A stretch of 5,470 bases of DNA from Thermaceae bacterium. GTDB taxonomy: Bacteria > Deinococcota > Deinococci > Deinococcales > Marinithermaceae. The DNA lies in NCBI GenBank assembly GCA_026989475.1, contig JALSJG010000181.1, forward strand, positions 1-5,470. The letters run 5' to 3'. Shown in pieces: positions 1-5,470 of this stretch. The position numbers and the translations under genes were made by a program. How positions within the stretch are numbered: position 1 is the first letter of the stretch; every line of letters begins with the position of its first letter. Under the pieces are notes generated by a model. That model ran no database searches. It saw only the letters and a list, made by a program, of their open reading frames with translations, and had not been told where the DNA came from.

Positions 1-270
1 TTTGTTCTCGCCCAGCCGGTCTGGCAGGGAGACCGTGCCACCGTGCTGGTGATCCGGCTGGTGTCCGCAAACGAAGAGGTACGCGAGGCGTTGCTCACAG
101 CTCTTTTGAAATCAGCCTACGACGCCGCCGCCTACGAGGTCGCCTGCCCCGCCGAGGAGGAAGACCGGGCCTTTCTCGAGAGGCTTGGGTTCGTCCCCGG
201 GCCGCGCCTTTTCTCGCGCGCGCTGGGCAGCCGAGGGGCCCGCGGCGAGCACCGCGGTGTTTTAGAATAG
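1..270 (+). CDS. GNAT-like N-acetyltransferase, C-terminal part (5' end outside window)
   Basis: The frame is open from base 1 and ends at TAG 268-270, giving the last 89 codons of a longer protein. The GTG at 43 is internal, because coding sequence with the same character continues upstream of it. The visible part resembles the C-terminal half of a GCN5-related acetyltransferase: a beta strand (TVLVIRLV), a helix (EEVREALLTALLKSAY), a strand (AAYEVAC), then the helix-turn AFLERLGFVPGP, which matches the usual 'A..LYe.lGF' end of the fold, and a last strand (RLFSRAL). Enzymes of this fold transfer an acetyl group from acetyl-CoA to an amine. The acetyl-CoA pyrophosphate loop is not convincingly visible, so activity and substrate cannot be judged. 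The last 15 or so residues are Gly/Arg-rich and look like a disordered tail. The stop codon lies inside the probable -10 element of the next gene. Confidence 0.6.
   Translation, partial: FVLAQPVWQGDRATVLVIRLVSANEEVREALLTALLKSAYDAAAYEVACPAEEEDRAFLERLGFVPGPRLFSRALGSRGARGEHRGVLE
263..268 (+). promoter_or_regulatory. Probable -10 element of a leaderless promoter (TAGAAT)
   Basis: TAGAAT matches TATAAT at 5 of 6 positions except for G at the third (T-A-G-A-A-T) and is followed by exactly 7 nt and then the ATG at 276, so transcription would begin at or next to the start codon. There is no Shine-Dalgarno sequence before that ATG. The same 10-mer GTTTTAGAAT with the same 7-nt spacing occurs before the flavin reductase gene (3666-3675). 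No good TTGACA-like -35 is visible. A 10-bp palindrome CACCGCGGTG (250-259) lies just upstream. Confidence 0.55.
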
Positions 271-275
271 GCCGC

Positions 276-485
276 ATGAACCGGGTCTTGCTCGGCGTCC
301 GCGGGGCCGAAACCGAGGAGCAGATGCGGGTGGTGGCGGAGGCCCTCGCCCGCCTCGAGGGTGTGGCCAGGGTGGAAGTGCCCCAGCCGGGGCAGGTCCT
401 GGTGGAATACGACCCGCACCGGCTCACGGTGATGGACTTGATCCGGGCGGTACGCGAGGAGGGCTTCCTCGCTGGGATGCTCTAA
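276..485 (+). CDS. Small HMA-fold (heavy-metal-associated-like) protein lacking CxxC
   Basis: This is a 69-aa protein with the predicted beta-alpha-beta-beta-alpha-beta pattern of heavy-metal-associated (ferredoxin-like) domains. Strand 1 is NRVLLGV, helix 1 is TEEQMRVVAEALARLEGV, strand 2 is ARVEVP, strand 3 is QVLVEYDP, helix 2 is TVMDLIRAVREEGF, and a short end strand follows. The 'GV..V.V......v.v.yDp....v.dli.ai...Gf' spacing is that of copper chaperones and the N-terminal domains of P-type ATPases. In those proteins the loop after strand 1 carries GMTCxxC. Here the loop reads VRGAETEEQM, and the whole protein has no cysteine, so classical Cu(I)/Zn binding is unlikely. The ATG lies 5 bp after the stop of the acetyltransferase gene and has no ribosome binding site, but a TAGAAT box 7 nt upstream suggests a leaderless mRNA. 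Fold assignment is fairly secure; function is unknown. Confidence 0.65.
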   Translation: MNRVLLGVRGAETEEQMRVVAEALARLEGVARVEVPQPGQVLVEYDPHRLTVMDLIRAVREEGFLAGML

Positions 486-490
486 CGTGG

Positions 491-496
491 TATCCT
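491..496 (+). promoter_or_regulatory. Weak -10 candidate for acnA (TATCCT)
   Basis: TATCCT is the best TATAAT-like hexamer in the 114-bp gap before acnA (4 of 6 matches). It would give a leader of roughly 95-100 nt containing both hairpins of this gap. No convincing -35 is found at 16-18 bp. The real acnA promoter may lie elsewhere, or acnA may be read from the upstream gene. Confidence 0.25.
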
Positions 497-512
497 GAGG
501 ACGAGAGAGGCG

Positions 513-533
513 GCCGGGGCGCCCCCCGCCGGC
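513..533 (+). other. GC-rich hairpin in the acnA upstream region
   Basis: GCCGG (513-517) pairs with CCGGC (529-533), and two further G-C pairs form if G528 is bulged. An alternative inner palindrome is GGGGCGCCCC (516-525). It lies 28 nt after the HMA-like gene and could be a weak terminator for that gene or part of the acnA leader. The following bases are AAAAGCG, so there is no U-tract on the + strand. Confidence 0.3.
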
Positions 534-562
534 AAAAGCGCGAATCCCCGAAAACCGAGTTC

Positions 563-590
563 TTCCGTACCCCAGCACCCTGGGGTGGAA
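563..590 (+). promoter_or_regulatory. Hairpin overlapping the acnA ribosome binding site
   Basis: ACCCCAG (569-575) and CTGGGGT (580-586) form a perfect 7-bp stem with a 4-nt loop, CACC. Below it, TTCC (563-566) can pair with GGAA (587-590) across a 2-nt bulge (GT, 567-568), giving 11 pairs in all. The lower stem takes in the first bases of the AAAGGAG Shine-Dalgarno sequence. This could modulate acnA translation or simply be leader structure. The pairing is seen in the sequence; a regulatory role is inferred. Confidence 0.4.
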
Positions 591-595
591 AGGAG
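589..595 (+). promoter_or_regulatory. acnA ribosome binding site (AAAGGAG)
   Basis: AAAGGAG lies 4 nt before ATG 600 and fixes the aconitase start there. The upstream in-frame GTG at 585 precedes this site and would place the ribosome binding site inside the coding region, so it is rejected as the start. Confidence 0.75.
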
Positions 596-599
596 CAGG

Positions 600-3299
<2,700 letters not shown>

Positions 3300-3313
3300 C
3301 CCGGCTGCCCACC

Positions 3314-3343
3314 CCTACACCCGGGCCGCGGCCCGGGTGTAGG
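3314..3343 (+). terminator. Perfect 30-bp palindrome after acnA, probable terminator stem
   Basis: CCTACACCCGGGCCG (3314-3328) is followed directly by its exact reverse complement (3329-3343). The RNA would form a 13-bp stem with a 4-nt loop. It starts 15 nt after the acnA stop and is the natural candidate for its terminator. The bases that follow (CTTGATG) are not a U-run, so classical intrinsic termination is not assured. The symmetric DNA could instead bind a dimeric regulator. Its right arm supplies the TAGG of the next gene's -10-like box. Confidence 0.55.
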
Positions 3344-3345
3344 CT
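3340..3345 (+). promoter_or_regulatory. Possible leaderless -10 element (TAGGCT) of the DUF503 gene
   Basis: TAGGCT lies 6 nt before GTG 3352, which has no Shine-Dalgarno sequence. It keeps the TA...T frame of a -10 hexamer, but only three positions match TATAAT, and no -35 is evident. Support comes mainly from the similar spacing at 263, 3670 and, on the other strand, 5361. It overlaps the right arm of the palindrome. Confidence 0.35.
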
Positions 3346-3351
3346 TGATGC

Positions 3352-3672
3352 GTGCCCGCGTACGTCGGCTTCTACGCCGCCCGGCTGGAGATGCCCTGGG
3401 TACGGAGCCTCAAGGAAAAACGGGCGCTCGTGCGTCCGGTAATCGAGCGGATTCGCGCCCGCTTCCCCGTCTCCGCCGCCCGGCTCGACGGCCTCGACGC
3501 CCACGGCTGGGAAGCGGTGGGCTTCGTGGTCATCGGCAACGAGGCCGGATGGGTCGAGGAGGTCCTCCACCAGGTGGCTGCCTTCCTGCGGGCCGGCGGC
3601 GAGTACGCCGTGCGCGCGGAACAGATCGAGGTGATACGCTGGGACACCGAAGCCCTGCCGCTCGGGTTTTAG
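3352..3672 (+). CDS. DUF503 / YlxP-like protein
   Basis: This is a 106-aa protein of the DUF503 (YlxP) family. The diagnostic segment is the N-terminal strand (YVGFYAARLEMP) followed by SLKEKRALVRPVIERIRARF (residues 19-38); SLKEKR is the hallmark of the family. The second half (VSAARLDGLDAHGWEAVGFVVIGNE, then helix AGWVEEVLHQVAAFL) matches the 'sv.e.d..d.w....lg...v.n' pattern and ends in a strand (YAVRAEQIEVI). Members are small cytoplasmic alpha/beta proteins of unknown function. They often sit near translation or ribosome-maturation genes such as rbfA, infB and truB, but no such neighbour is visible here. The GTG start is chosen because the conserved N-terminal strand begins there and a TAGGCT box lies 6 nt upstream. 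TTG 3345 and ATG 3348 are in another frame. The family call is firm; the start is moderately supported. Confidence 0.8.
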   Translation: MPAYVGFYAARLEMPWVRSLKEKRALVRPVIERIRARFPVSAARLDGLDAHGWEAVGFVVIGNEAGWVEEVLHQVAAFLRAGGEYAVRAEQIEVIRWDTEALPLGF

Positions 3673-3675
3673 AAT
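3670..3675 (+). promoter_or_regulatory. Probable -10 element of a leaderless promoter (TAGAAT)
   Basis: TAGAAT is followed by 7 nt and then ATG 3683. The 10-mer GTTTTAGAAT (3666-3675) is identical to the one at 259-268 and has the same spacing. Its first three bases are also the TAG stop codon of the DUF503 gene. No Shine-Dalgarno sequence precedes either ATG 3674 or ATG 3683, and no clear -35 is visible. Confidence 0.55.
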
Positions 3676-3682
3676 GGCGACC

Positions 3683-4159
3683 ATGGATCGCACGCTGAGG
3701 AAAGAAGTTTTGCGAAAACTCCACTACGGGGTCTACGTCGTCACCGCCCGGGACGGCGAGGATTACTCCGGCGCCCTCATCACCTGGCTCTCCCAGGCCT
3801 CGCTAAAGCCGCCGCTCGTCATGATGGCCCTGCGCAAGGACTCCAAGGTCTATGCGCTCCTGAAAAACACCGGCCGAGCGGCGGTGCACATTCTGGCCGA
3901 GGGCCAAAAGGCCCTCGCCGCCGACTTCTTCAAAGCCACCCGGGTCGAGGACGGAACGATGAACGGGCACCCTTTCCGGCTCGAAGCGGACCTCCCGATC
4001 CTCACCGAAGTGCCCTGGTACTTCCGGATCGAAGCCCGCGAGTGGGCGGGGGGAGGCGACCACGGGGTCCTGGTCGCCGAGGTCGTCGCGGTGGGCAAAA
4101 ACGCGGAGGCCGAGCGGAGTCTCTGCCTCCGCGACACCGGCTGGAGTTACGGCGGTTAG
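3683..4159 (+). CDS. Flavin reductase-like FMN-binding domain protein
   Basis: This 158-aa protein belongs to the flavin reductase-like (FMN-binding split-barrel) family. N-terminal LHYGVYVVTAR (13-23) matches the family's opening 'l.yGvyvVts' strand. YSGALITWLSQASLKPPLVMMAL (28-50) matches the flavin-binding 'g....twl.q.s..PP.v.val' segment. GDH (125-127) followed by VLVAEVVAV is the usual late GDHxxxxGxV-like motif. The conserved tail ends DTGWSYGG. Relatives bind FMN and reduce flavin with NAD(P)H, or pass electrons as flavoredoxins or as parts of larger flavo-/rubredoxin systems. No oxygenase partner is seen here, so the physiological acceptor is unknown. An in-frame ATG at 3674 would add three residues, but it overlaps the TAGAAT box and has no ribosome binding site, so ATG 3683 is preferred. 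The gene ends tail-to-tail with the thiolase gene, and the two stop codons overlap. Confidence 0.82.
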   Translation: MDRTLRKEVLRKLHYGVYVVTARDGEDYSGALITWLSQASLKPPLVMMALRKDSKVYALLKNTGRAAVHILAEGQKALAADFFKATRVEDGTMNGHPFRLEADLPILTEVPWYFRIEAREWAGGGDHGVLVAEVVAVGKNAEAERSLCLRDTGWSYGG

Positions 4160-5349
4160 GCCACGCGCTCGAGCGCGAGGGCGGTGGCCCCGCCGGTGCC
4201 GTGGCAGATGGCGGCGAGCCCCCGCTCGCCGTTCTTCTTTTCCAGCACGCTAAGGAGCGTAACCAAAATCCGCGCCCCCGAGGCCCCGATCGGGTGACCG
4301 AGGGCGATTGCGCCGCCGAAGACGTTGAGCCGCTCCCGGGAAACGCCGAGCAGCCGTTCGAAGAGCAGGTTGTTGATGGCAAAGGCCTCGTTGTTCTCGA
4401 AGTAGTCGAAGTCCCCGATCGTCATGCCGGTCCGATCGAGTAGCCTTTTCACCGCCGGTATCGGAGCCTCGGGGAAACGCCAGGTGGGCCCGGCGCTAAA
4501 GGCTCCGCCAAGTACGCGCGACCTCGGCTTTAGACCAAAGCGCTCGAGGGCTTCCCCGCTCGCGAGCAAGAGCGCCGCCGCCCCGTCCGAGATCTGGCTC
4601 GAGTTGCCGGCGGTGAAGACACCATCCTTCTTAAAGGCAGGGCGCAGCGCGGCGAGCGCCTCGGGGGTGGTGTCCGGACGGATGCCCTCGTCGCTTTCGA
4701 TTCGCACCGGTCCCTTTCGGGTCTTGACCTCGACCGGGGCGATCTCGGCGGCGAAATCCCCGCGCTCGGTGGCCTCGGCCGCGCGTTTTTGGGAAAGGTA
4801 AGCGACCTCGTCGAGCTCCGAGCGGCCGATGCCGAACTCCTCGGCGAGCCGCTCGGCCTCAAGCCCCATCGGTTCCCCGTTGGTGGGGTCGGTGAGGCCG
4901 TCGTGGAGCAAAAGGTCCCGCACCTCCTCGGGAGTGCCGAGGAGGAACTTGTAGCCCCAGCGGGCCCGGTGGGAAAGGAAAAAGCCCGCCTGGCTCATCG
5001 ACTCGGTACCCCCGGCGAGCACGAGGTCGGCCTCCCCCGCCCGGATCGCGGTGGCCGCGCTCATCACCGCCATCATCCCGGAGGAGCAGACCATGTCCAC
5101 GGCGTAACCATCCTTCTCCTTGGGAATGCCGGCGAGGAAGGCGGCCTGCCGCGGAATCAGCTGTCCGTGGCCGGCCCGGAGGATGTTCCCGAAGACGTAA
5201 AAGTCGAGGGCCTCGCCCTCCACTCCCGCGCGCTCGAGCGCCGCCCGCATCGCGTGGGCCGCGAGCTCGGCCGGGCCCATGTCCTTGAGAGCGCCGCCAA
5301 ACCGCCCGATCGGGGTGCGCACCGCGGATACGATGTAGACCTCGCGCAT
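4156..5349 (-). CDS. Thiolase family protein, probable acetyl-CoA C-acetyltransferase
   Basis: This is a 397-aa thiolase of standard length. Biosynthetic members condense two acetyl-CoA to acetoacetyl-CoA; degradative members cleave 3-ketoacyl-CoA in beta-oxidation. All catalytic landmarks are present at the expected positions. The nucleophile is Cys88 in DMVCSSGMMAV, and AGGTESMSQA follows about 20 residues later. NEAFA begins at Asn320. His352 lies in GGAIALGHPIGASGAR, and the acid/base Cys382 lies in CHGTGG. The N-terminal VSAVRTPIGRFGGAL is also typical. The length and the GGTESMSQ motif favour the acetyl-CoA acetyltransferase/3-ketoacyl-CoA thiolase group over SCP-x or HMG-CoA synthase types. 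Chain-length preference cannot be read from sequence, and no hydroxyacyl-CoA dehydrogenase, reductase or CoA-transferase gene is adjacent. The ATG at 5349 opens at the conserved first strand. A TAGGAT box 6 nt upstream suggests leaderless transcription. The TAA stop overlaps the stop of the convergent flavin reductase gene. Confidence 0.93.
   Translation of the reverse strand: MREVYIVSAVRTPIGRFGGALKDMGPAELAAHAMRAALERAGVEGEALDFYVFGNILRAGHGQLIPRQAAFLAGIPKEKDGYAVDMVCSSGMMAVMSAATAIRAGEADLVLAGGTESMSQAGFFLSHRARWGYKFLLGTPEEVRDLLLHDGLTDPTNGEPMGLEAERLAEEFGIGRSELDEVAYLSQKRAAEATERGDFAAEIAPVEVKTRKGPVRIESDEGIRPDTTPEALAALRPAFKKDGVFTAGNSSQISDGAAALLLASGEALERFGLKPRSRVLGGAFSAGPTWRFPEAPIPAVKRLLDRTGMTIGDFDYFENNEAFAINNLLFERLLGVSRERLNVFGGAIALGHPIGASGARILVTLLSVLEKKNGERGLAAICHGTGGATALALERVA
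4159..4189 (+). terminator. Candidate stem-loop at the convergent gene junction
   Basis: GGCCAC (4159-4164) can pair with GTGGCC (4184-4189), enclosing the self-complementary CGCGCTCGAGCGCG (4164-4177). It starts at the last base of the flavin reductase stop codon and lies in the final codons of the thiolase gene on the other strand. It could halt transcription in the + direction where no intergenic space exists. No U-tract follows in either direction, and GC-rich DNA makes chance stems common. Confidence 0.3.
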
Positions 5350-5355
5350 ACGCCC

Positions 5356-5361
5356 ATCCTA
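5356..5361 (-). promoter_or_regulatory. Possible leaderless -10 element (TAGGAT) of the thiolase gene
   Basis: On the minus strand TAGGAT is followed by 6 nt (GGGCGT) and the thiolase ATG. It matches TATAAT at four positions and resembles the TAGAAT and TAGGCT boxes at similar distances before three other genes in the window. AAGGTAGG also overlaps this site and could be read as a poor, interrupted Shine-Dalgarno sequence. No -35 hexamer is obvious. Confidence 0.4.
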
Positions 5362-5363
5362 CC

Positions 5364-5402
5364 TTGCGAATCGGCTCCCGCGGTGCTAAGCTAAAGTTGA
5401 CA
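5364..5402 (+). promoter_or_regulatory. Candidate promoter region for the rightmost gene
   Basis: Two weak alternatives exist. One is TTGCGA (5364-5369), 17 bp, TAAGCT (5387-5392). The other uses the consensus -35 TTGACA (5397-5402), but nothing resembling TATAAT lies 16-18 bp beyond it. The 89-bp gap between divergent starts must hold the promoters of both genes. A promoter here is likely from context; which hexamers are used is uncertain. Confidence 0.3.
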
Positions 5403-5423
5403 AAGGCATTGATAGGTTTTGTG

Positions 5424-5433
5424 AAAGGAGGTG
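5424..5433 (+). promoter_or_regulatory. Strong ribosome binding site (AAAGGAGGTG)
   Basis: AAAGGAGGTG is fully complementary to the consensus 3' end of bacterial 16S rRNA and sits 5 nt before ATG 5439, with 7 nt between the GGAGG core and the ATG. It selects this ATG over the in-frame GTG at 5421. It is much stronger than any other initiation site in the window and suggests a highly translated product. Confidence 0.85.
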
Positions 5434-5438
5434 TCGGC

Positions 5439-5470
5439 ATGCGGAAGTACGTGCGCCGGGTTCTGGCCGC
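5439..5470 (+). CDS. Start of an unidentified gene, possibly an exported protein (3' end outside window)
   Basis: Only ATG and ten further residues are visible (the last codon is cut): MRKYVRRVLA followed by Ala. The perfect Shine-Dalgarno sequence makes this a real gene start. Four basic residues in the first seven, followed by Val-Leu-Ala-Ala, look like the n-region and beginning of the h-region of a signal peptide, so a secreted or envelope protein is a reasonable guess. Too little is present to name a family. It is divergent from the thiolase gene. Confidence 0.7.
   Translation, partial: MRKYVRRVLA

Noticed and set aside
569..586. Iron-responsive-element-like hairpin before aconitase
   Set aside because: The loop is a CACC tetraloop, not the CAGUGN hexaloop, and there is no bulged C five pairs below it, so it does not meet the IRE pattern.
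585..599. GTG 585 as the aconitase start
   Set aside because: The AAAGGAG ribosome binding site lies downstream of it at 589-595 and points to ATG 600. The GTG is also in the arm of a hairpin.
3345..3698. TTG/ATG-started frame overlapping the DUF503 gene
   Set aside because: The frame gives an Arg/Gly/Pro-rich translation, while the frame from GTG 3352 carries the conserved SLKEKR motif.
4789..5394. A 201-codon + strand open frame opposite the thiolase gene
   Set aside because: It is antisense to a thiolase with complete catalytic motifs, its translation matches no family I recognise, and it has no ribosome binding site or promoter-like box.

Overview
This is a high-GC, densely packed bacterial segment. 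Several features suggest the Deinococcus-Thermus phylum, possibly Thermales. Leu-Glu is usually written CTC GAG and third positions are mostly G or C. Four of the five complete genes best fit a leaderless start, with a -10-like hexamer 6-7 nt before the start codon and no Shine-Dalgarno sequence. The protein sequences also resemble that group. The taxonomic call is an inference; no rRNA or other marker is present.

Layout, left to right. The window opens inside the C-terminal part of a GNAT-like acetyltransferase (+, ends 270). It is followed by a 69-aa HMA-fold protein that lacks the metal-binding CxxC (+, 276-485). A 114-bp leader with two hairpins precedes a full-length AcnA-type aconitase (+, 600-3299). 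A perfect 30-bp palindrome (3314-3343) separates acnA from a DUF503/YlxP-like protein (+, 3352-3672). A flavin reductase-like FMN-binding protein comes next (+, 3683-4159). It converges on a thiolase/acetyl-CoA acetyltransferase (-, 5349-4156), and the two stop codons overlap. An 89-bp divergent spacer then leads to the first 11 codons of another + strand gene with a textbook Shine-Dalgarno sequence, probably an exported protein.

Function. The identifiable chemistry is central carbon metabolism: aconitase in the TCA cycle and thiolase in acetyl-CoA/acetoacetyl-CoA or beta-oxidation metabolism. There is also a flavin-dependent redox protein and several small accessory proteins. The genes do not form one obvious pathway. 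Most appear to have their own promoter, so this looks like a housekeeping chromosomal region, not an accessory island. I see no mobile element, CRISPR array, tRNA or rRNA, and no convincing novel multi-gene system.

The most interesting features are regulatory. Two genes carry the same 10-mer (GTTTTAGAAT) exactly 7 nt before their ATG, each overlapping the previous gene's stop codon. The palindrome after acnA supplies part of the next gene's -10 box. A bulged hairpin ends inside the acnA ribosome binding site.
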